The notes beneath the pieces are model-generated. The model saw only the letters and a list, made by a program, of their open reading frames with translations. It ran no database searches and was not told where the DNA came from. From Candidatus Rokuibacteriota bacterium (GTDB lineage: Bacteria; Methylomirabilota; Methylomirabilia; Rokubacteriales; CSP1-6), in assembly GCA_003221435.1 (NCBI GenBank), contig QHRS01000049.1:1-26713 (forward strand): DNA of 26,713 nucleotides, written 5' to 3'. Shown one piece after another: positions 7,277 through 14,323 of this stretch. Both the position numbers and the translations under genes were made by a program. Position 1 is the stretch's first letter. Every line of letters starts with the position of its first letter.

Positions 7277-8368
7277 TCATGCGAACTGCCGCATCCGTAC
7301 CGAGAGGAGAAGCCCCAGCGCCATCATCGACACCATCATGGACGAGCCACCGTAACTCATCATCGGCAGCGGAATGCCGACGATCGGCAACAGGCCCGTG
7401 ACCATCCCGAGGTTGACGAGTGTCTGCGTGGCCAGCAGCGCCGTGGCGCCGATGGCGACCAGACGACCGAGCGGCTCCCGCGCGGTGGCCGCGATCTCGA
7501 ACCCCCGGGTGACCAGGATGGCGTAGCACACGATCAACAGCAGGCAGCCGACGAATCCCCAGGTCTCGGCGAACACGGCAAAGATGAAATCCGTATGACG
7601 CTCCGGGAGAAAGGCGAGGCGGCTCTGCGTCGCGCCGGCGATGCCCTTGCCCAGGAGCTGACCCGAACCGATGGCGATCTTGGCCTGGATCACGTTGTAG
7701 GCGGTCCCGAGAGGATCGCGGTACGGATCCAGGTAGACGAGAAATCGTTCGCGCTGGTAGTCCTTCAGGACGAACCATACCAGCGGCATCACCGAGAGCC
7801 CGGCCAGGCCGAGCCCGCCGAGCAACCGGAGGCGAATCCCGGCGCCCACCAGAAGGAGGGCCAGCACCGGGAGCAGGACGAGCGCCGTGCCGAGGTCGGG
7901 CTGCTTCACGATCAGCACGAACGGCACCGCGAACACGGCCGCCGCCAGCCCGAGCGCCGCCTTGCCGACGGGCTGCGCCCACCGGGACGTGAGCACCCAC
8001 ACGATCATGAGCACGAACGCGAGCTTGAACAGTTCCGCGGGCTGCACGGTGAAGGGTCCCACCGGTATCCAGCGGCGCGCGCCCGACACCGACCGGCCTA
8101 TCGCGAACACCGCCACGAGACCGAGGATCCCGAGCAGGTAGAAGACCGGCGCCGCGCGGACGAGAGTCCGGTAGTCGAAACTGGCGACGATGACGAGCGC
8201 GACGGCCCCGATACCGATCCAGAGGAGCTGGCGCAGCACGAGTCCGCCCGCGGCGCGGCTGACGGTGAGGTTCGCCAGCGTGAGCGCGCCGAGCGAGAGC
8301 GCGCCGCCGGCCGTCGCCAGCAGAAGCCAGTCCACGTTCTCGAGCAGCCGGCGATCGATGTAGAACAT
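7277..8368 (-). CDS. rodA: RodA, SEDS peptidoglycan polymerase
   Basis: A 363-aa polytopic membrane protein (about ten hydrophobic segments). It polymerises glycan strands from lipid II in the elongasome with its partner PBP2. SEDS hallmarks seen are ARRWIPVGPFTVQPAELFKL, then KQPDLGTALVL, then FLPERHTDFIFAVFAETWGF and GIPLPMMSYGGSSM near the C-terminus. The true start is the ATG at 8368, reading MFYIDRRLL, which overlaps the mrdA stop by one base (TGATG). Frames reaching further upstream are antisense-like arginine-rich extensions. It is the natural partner of the adjacent mrdA. Confidence 0.96.
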   Translation of the reverse strand: MFYIDRRLLENVDWLLLATAGGALSLGALTLANLTVSRAAGGLVLRQLLWIGIGAVALVIVASFDYRTLVRAAPVFYLLGILGLVAVFAIGRSVSGARRWIPVGPFTVQPAELFKLAFVLMIVWVLTSRWAQPVGKAALGLAAAVFAVPFVLIVKQPDLGTALVLLPVLALLLVGAGIRLRLLGGLGLAGLSVMPLVWFVLKDYQRERFLVYLDPYRDPLGTAYNVIQAKIAIGSGQLLGKGIAGATQSRLAFLPERHTDFIFAVFAETWGFVGCLLLIVCYAILVTRGFEIAATAREPLGRLVAIGATALLATQTLVNLGMVTGLLPIVGIPLPMMSYGGSSMMVSMMALGLLLSVRMRQFA

Positions 8369-10118
8369 CACCCGCTCACGCCCGCGGACGCGACTTTTTC
8401 GAGGAAGATCGCGTTGTAGATCTGCCGCGCGATCGGCGCCGCAATGTGCCCGCCCTTGCCCCCGCGCTCCACGAGCACGACGACCACGTACTGCGGGTCT
8501 TGGACCGGCGCGAAGGAGGCGAACCACGCGTGGTCCTGGCCCCGCTCCGCCCTGGAGTTGGCGATCATCTGCGCCGTCCCCGTTTTCCCGGCGATGTCGA
8601 TCCCCGGAATGCGCGCCTCCGCCCCGGTGCCCTCGTTCACGACGTCCAGGAGGCTCTGTTTGAGGAACGCCCAGACCATGGGCGACAGCGCGAGGTGGCC
8701 GTTCACGAGCCCCGGATCGCTGTAGAGCAGCTGGCCATCGGCGCGTTCGACGCGTTGCACGAGGCGCGGCTTGAAGAGGACCCCGCCGTTGGCGACCGCC
8801 GACATCATCCGCGCGACCTGCATCGGCGTCACGAGGAGGGCCCCCTGGCCGATCGACAGGTTCACCGTGTCGCCCGAATACGACCAGCGCTTCCCGCGGT
8901 GCAGACCCGGGATGAGCCCGACCTTCTCGCCCGGGAGGTCAATGCCCGTGGGGGCGCCGAGACCGAACGCCTTCGCGTAGCGCGCGATCGTGTCGATCCC
9001 GATCTTCAACCCGGCCTGATAGAAGTAGACGTTGCACGACTGAACAATCGCGCGATGGAGATCGACGGTTCCGTGGCCGCCTTCCTTCCAGTCGTTGAAC
9101 GTCCAGTTGCCCAGGTGGAACTGGCCGTTGCAATAGACGCGGTCCACGGGCGTGAGCGTCGTCTCCTGGAGGCCGGCGGCGGCGACCACGATCTTGAAGA
9201 CCGAGCCCGGTGCGTACTGGCTCTGTACCGTGCGATTGAGCATGGGATGCGAGGGGTCGCGGACGAGCTGCACCCAGGCGGCGCGGCCGATGGTGCCCGT
9301 GAACTGGTCGAGCGCGAAGGCCGGGGTCGAGACCATCGCGAGGACGTCGCCGTCGCGCGGGTCCATGACGACGACGGCGCCCGCGTGGCCCTCCATCGCC
9401 CGCTCCGCGGCCTCCTGGATGCGGCGGTCCACGGTCGTCACCACCTGCGCCCCGGGGTTCGGCTCGGTGTGCTGGATCACCCGGATCGGTCGTCCCATCG
9501 CGTCGACCTCGATCCGCTCGCCGCCGTCGCTTCCGCGCAGGTACTGATCGAGCAGGCGCTCGAGCCCGCTCTGGCCGACCATGTCGCCGCGCCGGTAGCG
9601 TCCCTGCTTGAGCTGCTCGTCGTTGGCCTCGCGGACGTAACCGAGCAGGTGCGCGGCGAACCGGCTCGTCGGGTACAGGCGCTGCGGCTCGACCTCGACG
9701 ATGACGCCGGGCAGCTCGAGCTTCCACTCCTCCACCCGCGCCACCTCTACGAGCGTCAGGCCCCGCCGCACACGAACCGGCATCAGCGAGTCGCTCGAGA
9801 CTCGGCCGAGCGCGTCGTCCAGCTCCAAGTACGGCATCTTCAGCAGGACCGACAGGCGCCCGAGCACCTTCTCCCGGTTGTCGATCTCCCGGGGGATCAG
9901 CGAGAGCGTGAACGCCGGGCGATTGTCGACCAGCGGCAGTCCGTTGCGATCGAAGAGCACGCCGCGCGGCGCGGCCGCGGGCCGCACGCGGATACGATTC
10001 TGTACCAGAGCTGGCCGACCAGCAGGACGAACGCGGCAAGCATGCCGATCGTCATGCCGAGGATCCGCTGCTTGCCGGGATCGCGGCGGCCCGCGACGGG
10101 ACCCCGCCTCACCGCCAT
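8368..10118 (-). CDS. mrdA: Penicillin-binding protein 2 (MrdA), frameshifted near the N-terminus
   Basis: Transpeptidase of the rod-elongation complex. The catalytic domain is intact: SxxK in APGSVFK, SCN in IVQSCNVYF, and the KTGTAQ box near the C-terminus. The expected start is the ATG at 10118 (overlapping the mreD stop), giving MAVRRGPVAG and the membrane anchor MLAAFVLLVGQLWY. Immediately after LWY the reading frame breaks: the next homologous residues, QNRIRVRPAAAPRG, are in the frame whose open stretch runs 8368-10131. PBP2 proteins normally have about 14 residues between LWY and NNRIR (of the type LQVxxGexYxxLSE), and these are missing here. The change therefore looks like a loss of about 43 nt at around 10002. 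An assembly error or a real mutation would both fit. Confidence 0.9.
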
Positions 10119-10606
10119 CGCGCCCCGCCACGCAGCCGCTCGGCGCCGATCAGCGTCAACACCACGGCGGCGCCGATGAAGCCGTTATAGATCGACTGCG
10201 GCAAGACGATGTACAGCATGAGGTCGCCGAAGGACCCCGGGAAATGAAAGATCTGGAGCAGCAGGAACCTCGCCACGCCCTCGGCGAGCGAGAGCAGCAC
10301 CAGACCAGGAACCTGCACGAGCGGCTCGCGGACCCAGAGCCGGCCGCCGACCTGGCCGATGAAGAACCCGATCAGCGTCTTCGTGAGCGCCTGCGCGCCG
10401 ATGAAGCCGCCGGCCGCGGCGTCCTGCAAGAGCCCCGTCACGAATCCCGCCAGGCACCCCAGCTCGGGGCCGCGCCGCAGCGCGAGCAGGACGACGAGGA
10501 TCAGCGGGATGTCCGGAGTGATATCGCCGACCCGCAGCGCGGGCGGGAACGTCGTCTGCGCGAGCCCGCCCCCGAAGATCACGAGCGCCAGCGCGGAGCG
10601 CATCAT
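10109..10606 (-). CDS. mreD: Rod shape-determining protein MreD
   Basis: A 165-aa inner-membrane protein with about five hydrophobic helices, the usual MreD size. It has the GFxTGLxxDA-like segment (GFVTGLLQDAAAGGFIGAQA) that marks the family. It bridges MreC and the cytoplasmic MreB filament. It starts ATG at 10606, three bases after the mreC stop, and its stop overlaps the start of mrdA, so the mreC-mreD-mrdA order is tightly coupled. Confidence 0.9.
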   Translation of the reverse strand: MMRSALALVIFGGGLAQTTFPPALRVGDITPDIPLILVVLLALRRGPELGCLAGFVTGLLQDAAAGGFIGAQALTKTLIGFFIGQVGGRLWVREPLVQVPGLVLLSLAEGVARFLLLQIFHFPGSFGDLMLYIVLPQSIYNGFIGAAVVLTLIGAERLRGGARWR

Positions 10607-10609
10607 CCG

Positions 10610-11443
10610 CTACCGGTCGGTCGGGAAGTGAGCGGCGAGGTCCTGCGTCGTCTGGCCCGTCAGCAGGAGCACCTCCTCGAGGCGGCCGAAGTCGACGACC
10701 GGCGTCAGCGTCGCGTAGTGAAAGAGCGCGGAGCCCCGGTCGATGACCGCGCCGACCAGACCGATCGGAATGCCCTTCGGGAAGACGCCACCGAGCCCCG
10801 AGCTGACGACCAGGTCGCCGACCTGGATCGCGGCGCCGTCCCGCGCCATGTACTTGAAGCGCGTCGTTCCGCGCGGCTCCCCTTCGACGATCCCGTTCGT
10901 CCGCGTACGCTGCACGGTGGCGCCGACGGTCGACGCGGGATCGTTCAGCAGCTGGACGATCGACGTTCCGGACCGCACCTCCACGACGCGCCCGACGAGT
11001 CCTTCGGGCGCGATCGCCGGCGTCATCCTGAGCACGTGGTCGCCACGCCCGCGATTCACCGTGAGCGACCGCGCCCAGCCCCACTCCCGTGCAATGACTT
11101 CTCCCGGGATCGTCGCGAGGGGCAGCCGATCGCGCAGCACGAGGAGCCGCCGGAGGCGCCCGTTCTCATCCTCGGTCTCCTGGACACGCAACGAATCGAC
11201 ACGAAGCCGCTCGAGTTCGGCGCGCAGGCGACGGTTCTCGGCGCGCACGTTCTTCCAGTCGAGGTAGGTCGCCCAGAGCCCGAGCGCCGAGCGATTGATC
11301 TTGGTGAGCACGGTCTGGAGCGGGGTGGTAACGAAGGCGACGACCTGGCCGGCGCTTGCCCCTTCGCCGCGCGTCTGCAGGGTGAGGAGCAGCAGACACA
11401 CGCCGAGCACCGACACCAGCAGGACGACGCGGCGAACCCTCAC
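10610..11443 (-). CDS. mreC: Rod shape-determining protein MreC
   Basis: A 277-aa bitopic protein. An N-terminal membrane anchor (residues 5-24) is followed by a coiled coil (about 60-100, RAENRRLRAELERLRVD) and the paired beta-barrel periplasmic domain. Family motifs such as INRGxxDHVLRMTPAI, GLVGRVVEV, GDLVVSSGLGGVFPKGIPIG and the distal LTPVVDFGRLEEVLLL are seen. It scaffolds PBP2 activation in the elongasome. The start is a GTG at 11443; the gap to the mreB stop is 24 nt. Confidence 0.94.
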   Translation of the reverse strand: MRVRRVVLLVSVLGVCLLLLTLQTRGEGASAGQVVAFVTTPLQTVLTKINRSALGLWATYLDWKNVRAENRRLRAELERLRVDSLRVQETEDENGRLRRLLVLRDRLPLATIPGEVIAREWGWARSLTVNRGRGDHVLRMTPAIAPEGLVGRVVEVRSGTSIVQLLNDPASTVGATVQRTRTNGIVEGEPRGTTRFKYMARDGAAIQVGDLVVSSGLGGVFPKGIPIGLVGAVIDRGSALFHYATLTPVVDFGRLEEVLLLTGQTTQDLAAHFPTDR

Positions 11444-11467
11444 CTGCGACCCCGGGGTGGCGAAACG

Positions 11468-12499
11468 CTACGCGGGAATCGCCACCTTCTTTAGGAGATC
11501 CAACTCATCGAGCACCTTACCGGTGCCGAGAGCGACACACGACAATGGATCGTCACCGGGCGTGATGGGGAGGTTCGTCTCCTGCCGCAGGAGATGATCC
11601 AGTCCCTGCAGCAGCGCCCCGCCGCCGGTCAGCACGATCCCCTTGTCCACGATGTCGGCAGCCAACTCGGGCGGCGTTCGTTCGAGACAGGTCCGGACCG
11701 TTTCCACGATCGTCATCACCGGCTCCCGCAGCGCCTCACGTACCTCTTCGTTGGTGATCACGATCGTCTTGGGGATGCCGTCGATCAGGTCACGGCCCTT
11801 CACCTCCATGGTCTGCGGCTCCGAACCCATCTGGTACGCCGACCCGAGCTTGATCTTGATCTCCTCGGCCCGTCGTTCGCCCACGAGCAGGTTGTAGTGC
11901 TTCTTGACGTATTGCACGATGGACTCGTCCATCTCGTCACCGGCGATGCGAACCGACTTGCAGTACACGATGCCGGAGAGCGAGATCACGGCGACCTCCG
12001 TCGTCCCGCCGCCGATGTCCACGATCATGTTGCCGCCGGGCTCCTGAATCGGCAAGCCCGCGCCGATCGCCGCCGCCATCGGTTCTTCGATCAGATACAC
12101 TTCGCGCGCGCCCGCCTGCATCGCCGAATCGCGAACGGCGCGCTTTTCCACCTGCGTGATGCCCGAGGGAACGCCGATGACGATGCGCGGACGCACGAGT
12201 GTGCGGCGCCGGTGCACCTTGGAGATGAAGTAGTGGAGCATTTTCTCGGTGACGTCGAAGTCGGCGATGACGCCGTCCTTCAGCGGACGGATCGCGACGA
12301 TGTTGCCCGGCGTCCGCCCGAGCATCGCCTTGGCTTCATGGCCGACGGCCAGCACCGAGTTGTCGGCCTGATGGATGGCTACGATCGAGGGCTCATTGAG
12401 GACGATGCCTTCACCGCGGACGTAGACGAGGGTGTTGGCCGTGCCCAGATCGATGGCGAGGTCGTTCGAAAACATCCCCGCCAGTAGGTTATACAGCAT
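11468..12499 (-). CDS. mreB: Rod shape-determining protein MreB (bacterial actin)
   Basis: A 343-aa actin-like ATPase that forms membrane-associated filaments directing cell-wall elongation. ATP-binding motifs are DLGTANTLVYVRG (phosphate 1), DIGGGTTEVAVIS (phosphate 2) and LTGGGALLQGL (adenosine). I start it at ATG 12499 (MLYNLLAG), which has AGGAGG five bases upstream; the frame also opens at 12580, but those residues look non-coding. It is the first gene of the cell-shape operon. Upstream on the minus strand, TATGAT (plus 12534-12539) is a plausible -10, with no clear -35. Downstream genes mreC, mreD, mrdA and rodA complete the elongasome. Confidence 0.97.
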   Translation of the reverse strand: MLYNLLAGMFSNDLAIDLGTANTLVYVRGEGIVLNEPSIVAIHQADNSVLAVGHEAKAMLGRTPGNIVAIRPLKDGVIADFDVTEKMLHYFISKVHRRRTLVRPRIVIGVPSGITQVEKRAVRDSAMQAGAREVYLIEEPMAAAIGAGLPIQEPGGNMIVDIGGGTTEVAVISLSGIVYCKSVRIAGDEMDESIVQYVKKHYNLLVGERRAEEIKIKLGSAYQMGSEPQTMEVKGRDLIDGIPKTIVITNEEVREALREPVMTIVETVRTCLERTPPELAADIVDKGIVLTGGGALLQGLDHLLRQETNLPITPGDDPLSCVALGTGKVLDELDLLKKVAIPA

Positions 12500-12904
12500 C
12501 AACCCTCCTGGTTTTCTATGCTGCTTTGAAGGCATCATACCGTAGCACGAGTTGTGCCACCTACAATAAATATCCTGCAAGGTTAAGGGCTTATACGGAA
12601 GCCACGCCTACGAGCGGGCAGATCCCTGTCACAGAACGAGTGTGACCGCCAGAAGCTGAACGCAAGCAGTTCTGATGAGTTAGCATGGCTCCCCCGCGGG
12701 CGACTGCCCGCCATAGGGCTACCATGGTGCATGGACCGAGGCAAGAGCCTTCGCGATCTCGCCCAGGCGCCGGGCCGGGGTGGCCCAATACTGGAATTGA
12801 CGTCAGGTGTCAGCCGTGTCCCGCCCGGCTATGACAGTCGTCGCACGCGCGCGGGAGTCCTCGCCCACGTGGTCGTCGCGCGCCAGGCCGGTCGAGGCGC
12901 GCCG
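12500..12904. other. Intergenic region between divergent mreB and the first csp gene
   Basis: About 400 nt without a convincing gene. It should hold the mreB promoter (a TATGAT at plus 12534-12539 is the best -10 on the minus strand). Short frames on either strand (for example minus 12591-12788 and a 59-codon plus frame from 12731) have no Shine-Dalgarno sequence and no recognisable composition, so I do not call them. Confidence 0.5.
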
Positions 12905-12934
12905 GCGTGAAAAGACCGCGCGTGAAAAGACCGC
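12905..12934 (+). repeat. Perfect 15-bp tandem repeat abutting the csp1 -35
   Basis: The unit GCGTGAAAAGACCGC occurs twice without spacer (12905-12919 and 12920-12934). The next base is the first base of the -35 hexamer TTGACC. This is the position of a class II activator site, so the repeat is a candidate regulator-binding site; that role is inference. Confidence 0.85.
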
Positions 12935-12962
12935 TTGACCTGGTCTACGGGTCATGTATACT
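12935..12962 (+). promoter_or_regulatory. Sigma-70-type promoter of csp1
   Basis: TTGACC (12935-12940), a 16-bp spacer, and TATACT (12957-12962). Transcription should begin near 12969, about 146 nt before the csp1 ATG. Confidence 0.8.
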
Positions 12963-12968
12963 CGCTGA

Positions 12969-13114
12969 AGTTGTGGTTCAGACGGAGCTCTGGTAACGAC
13001 ACCGCTTGAGAATGACGCCGCGTGGACCCGAGTCCAGCGGCGTTTTTGTTTGCCCCCCAATCCAGGAGGGCATCCCCGCCACGGAGGCGGGAGCACACAG
13101 GAGGAAACCGAAAC
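12969..13114 (+). promoter_or_regulatory. Long structured 5' leader of csp1
   Basis: The leader has, in order, a short CTGAA/TTCAG hairpin, a GCTTGAG segment, a terminator-like hairpin with U-tract (13015-13047), a second hairpin CCCGCC/GGCGGG (about 13075-13091), and the Shine-Dalgarno AGGAGG. The csp2 leader has the same order of terminator-like hairpin, second hairpin and Shine-Dalgarno. Long 5' leaders are typical of cspA-type mRNAs, whose folding changes with temperature. An internal intrinsic terminator is not a standard part of the E. coli cspA leader. Confidence 0.65.
13015..13047 (+). terminator. Terminator-like hairpin inside the csp1 leader
   Basis: The base stem ACGCCGC/GCGGCGT (13015-13021 with 13037-13043) has one bulged G, then an upper stem TGGAC/GTCCA and loop CCGA. 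A run of five Ts at 13043-13047 and further T-rich bases follow. A transcript ending here would be about 80 nt long. The position upstream of the gene suggests attenuation or release of a small RNA. Confidence 0.7.
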
Positions 13115-13315
13115 ATGGCTCAGGGTCAAGTGAAGTGGTTCAACGATGCGAAGGGGTATGGCTTTATCACCCAGGAGGGTGGCGAGGACGTGTTCGTCCA
13201 TTTCAGCGCCATCCAGGCCAACGGCTTCAAGAGCCTTGCCGAAGGCGATAAGGTCGAGTTCGAGGTTACCCGCGGACCGAAGGGTCTTCAGGCGGCTAAC
13301 GTCAGGAAGATCTAG
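13115..13315 (+). CDS. csp: Cold-shock domain protein (CspA family), copy 1
   Basis: A 66-aa OB-fold nucleic-acid chaperone. RNP1 KGYGFI (residues 14-19) and RNP2 DVFVHF (25-30) are intact, and the sequence MAQGQVKWFNDAKG is typical of CspA proteins. It melts secondary structure in mRNA, and in some family members antagonises transcription termination. It is about 80 percent identical by eye to the product of 13841-14041. The start is ATG 13115 with AGGAGG ten bases upstream. A long leader with a terminator-like hairpin precedes it and a 12-bp hairpin follows it. Confidence 0.97.
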   Translation: MAQGQVKWFNDAKGYGFITQEGGEDVFVHFSAIQANGFKSLAEGDKVEFEVTRGPKGLQAANVRKI

Positions 13316-13334
13316 GTTTCCCCCTGTTCGCTCT

Positions 13335-13363
13335 CGCCCGGGCCCTGCGAGAGGGCCCGGGCG
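13335..13363 (+). terminator. Terminator hairpin after csp1
   Basis: A perfect 12-bp stem CGCCCGGGCCCT (13335-13346) with AGGGCCCGGGCG (13352-13363) and loop GCGAG lies 20 nt after the stop. Only TTGT follows, so termination may be inefficient or Rho-assisted. Confidence 0.7.
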
Positions 13364-13393
13364 TTGTAACGCCACCACACGGATCGAGCCGGA

Positions 13394-13516
13394 CGCTGAA
13401 AAAGGTCCATCTACGTCGTTGGCTCGGTCGCTCCTCCCTGCGACGTACAACCGCGTTACGTCTCGGTCGTCGCTCGTTCGCCGCCTCGCATCTGGGCCCT
13501 TTTTGAGCGGCCTGCC
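13394..13516. repeat. MITE-like imperfect palindrome, family C, copy 1
   Basis: The left end GCTGAAAAAGGTCCATCTACG (13395 on) mirrors the right end, which on the minus strand reads GCTCAAAAAGGGCCCAGATG. A central GACGTA/TACGTC stem sits between. The left part shares GAAAAAG, TCC and TGGCTCGGTCG with the element at 23028-23120. It encodes nothing; it looks like a non-autonomous inverted-repeat element between csp1 and the csp2 promoter. Confidence 0.6.
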
Positions 13517-13609
13517 GGGTCTTTCAGCATCTTTCGAGACGATGCGATCACGAAGGGCCCGGCGGAAGGGTAACCGGCTCACGATCGAGCCGCGCCGGTT
13601 CAAACTGGC

Positions 13610-13637
13610 TTGACAAGTTTTCCCCCACTGTTGTAGC
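13610..13637 (+). promoter_or_regulatory. Putative promoter of csp2
   Basis: A perfect TTGACA (13610-13615), a 16-bp spacer as in csp1, and a weak -10 TGTAGC (13632-13637). Transcription would start near the AT-rich stretch at 13644-13660. Confidence 0.5.
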
Positions 13638-13643
13638 GTAAGC

Positions 13644-13840
13644 GTTGTCGTTTTAGAAAATGCTGCGCCCGCTGCTTGAGTGGTGCTCGACTGGAAGTGC
13701 TCGGGTCTGACGACGCCGCGAGGACGGAAGTCTTCCCGGCGTTTTTTGTTGTCCTCGGCAGCCTGCGAAGACACCCGGCCATGGGGGCCGGACGTCGCCG
13801 GGGTGGATCAACGTTCCATTCGGAAAGAGGACACATATAG
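13644..13840 (+). promoter_or_regulatory. Long structured 5' leader of csp2
   Basis: About 195 nt from the inferred start to the ATG. It repeats the csp1 plan: a GCTTGAG segment, a terminator-like hairpin with U-tract (13713-13747), a second hairpin CCGGCC/GGCCGG (about 13777-13792), and a Shine-Dalgarno AGAGGA ahead of the ATG. The loops and upper stems differ from csp1 while pairing is kept, which argues that the structure is under selection. Confidence 0.6.
13713..13747 (+). terminator. Terminator-like hairpin inside the csp2 leader
   Basis: The base stem ACGCCG/CGGCGT (13713-13718 with 13737-13742), one C/C mismatch, an upper stem GAGGAC/GTCTTC and tetraloop GGAA are followed by six Ts (13742-13747). 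The base stem is identical to that of csp1. The upper stem has changed with compensation (TGGAC/GTCCA there). Confidence 0.7.
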
Positions 13841-14041
13841 ATGGCACAGGGCACGGTGAAGTGGTTCAACGACGCGAAGGGCTTCGGCTTCATCCAGGTT
13901 GAGGGCGGTGAGGACGTGTTTGTCCATTACAGCGCCATCCAGACCAATGGGTTCAAGAGCCTGAGCGAGGGCGACCGCGTGGAGTTCGAGGTCACCAAGG
14001 GCCCGAAAGGACTCCAGGCCGCAAACGTTCGCAAGGTCTGA
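13841..14041 (+). CDS. csp: Cold-shock domain protein (CspA family), copy 2
   Basis: A 66-aa paralogue of the upstream csp product, with KGFGFI (RNP1) and DVFVHY (RNP2). The C-terminal GPKGLQAANVRKV is shared almost exactly with copy 1, pointing to a recent tandem duplication that included the leader. It has its own promoter and leader and a 12-bp terminator stem after the stop. It is expected to act as an RNA chaperone, possibly controlling the hairpins of its own and its neighbour's leader; that last point is inference. Confidence 0.97.
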   Translation: MAQGTVKWFNDAKGFGFIQVEGGEDVFVHYSAIQTNGFKSLSEGDRVEFEVTKGPKGLQAANVRKV

Positions 14042-14064
14042 TCCGCGGTCGTCGAGCGCTTCAC

Positions 14065-14091
14065 GGCCCGCCGGAGTGCCTCCGGCGGGCC
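14065..14091 (+). terminator. Terminator hairpin after csp2
   Basis: A perfect 12-bp stem GGCCCGCCGGAG with CTCCGGCGGGCC and a 3-nt loop lies 24 nt after the stop. A pyrimidine-rich ATCGTTCCTTCC follows. It faces the minus-strand terminator at 14122-14211. Confidence 0.75.
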
Positions 14092-14121
14092 ATCGTTCCT
14101 TCCGTCGCAACTGTTCGACAC

Positions 14122-14211
14122 AAATAAAAAGCCCCGACGACGGCTGCGGCGCGTTGCTGCTTATCGTGCGCGTCGCGCCGCCCCGCTGGTGAACCGCGGG
14201 GTCGTCGGGGC
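14122..14211 (-). terminator. Strong intrinsic terminator with a three-way junction (minus strand)
   Basis: On the minus strand an 11-bp stem GCCCCGACGAC/GTCGTCGGGGC (plus 14201-14211 with 14131-14141) closes two inner hairpins. One has a CCCGC/GCGGG stem and the other an 8-bp GCGGCGCG/CGCGCCGC stem. CTTTTTATTT follows. No annotated gene on this strand ends here, so it must end a non-coding transcript or a long read-through from comEA. Confidence 0.75.
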
Positions 14212-14264
14212 CGGTGGTGCCTGGACTCCCAGGCCGTCCCACCCGGAGCTAGCGTGGATCTTGC

Positions 14265-14306
14265 CTAGGAGGCAACCACCTCACAGCTCACCATAGGGGT
14301 ACACAT
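14265..14306 (-). CDS. Possible 13-residue leader peptide in the candidate RNA
   Basis: ATG at 14306 opens MCTPMVSCEVVAS followed by TAG. It lies 11 nt after AGGAGG within a full-length match to the anti-Shine-Dalgarno tail. The TAG lies in the CCTCCTAGG segment that could pair with the Shine-Dalgarno. The spacing is long and the frame very short, so translation is only a possibility. Confidence 0.2.
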   Translation of the reverse strand: MCTPMVSCEVVAS

Positions 14307-14323
14307 CGGCTGGATCACCTCCT
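14307..14323 (-). promoter_or_regulatory. 17-nt complement of the 16S rRNA 3' end
   Basis: The minus strand reads AGGAGGTGATCCAGCCG, the perfect complement of the conserved bacterial 16S tail CGGCTGGATCACCTCCT. A normal Shine-Dalgarno pairs over 4-8 nt. Either an unusually long ribosome-binding segment or a fragment related to 16S lies here. Confidence 0.6.

Noticed and set aside
5288..8419. Very long plus-strand open frame (over 1000 codons) opposite rng and rodA
   Set aside because: Composition is His/Arg/Asp-rich low-complexity typical of the antisense frame of GC-rich genes, while the minus strand carries clear RNase G and RodA. The same applies to other long plus frames opposite groEL, mrdA and dnaB.
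12591..12788. 65-codon minus-strand frame between mreB and csp1
   Set aside because: No ribosome-binding site, no recognisable features, and composition like other shadow frames.
12803..13774. Long minus-strand open frame across the first csp gene and its leader
   Set aside because: It is antisense to csp1 and its terminator, is rich in Arg, Ser and Pro without domain character, and has no Shine-Dalgarno. It is an effect of high GC.
14291..14323. Plus-strand end of a 16S rRNA gene
   Set aside because: The last 17 nt match perfectly and ATAGGGG is reminiscent, but the upstream sequence does not fold or align as 16S helix 44/45, and 23S sequence is absent. I keep it only as an alternative for the anti-16S segment.
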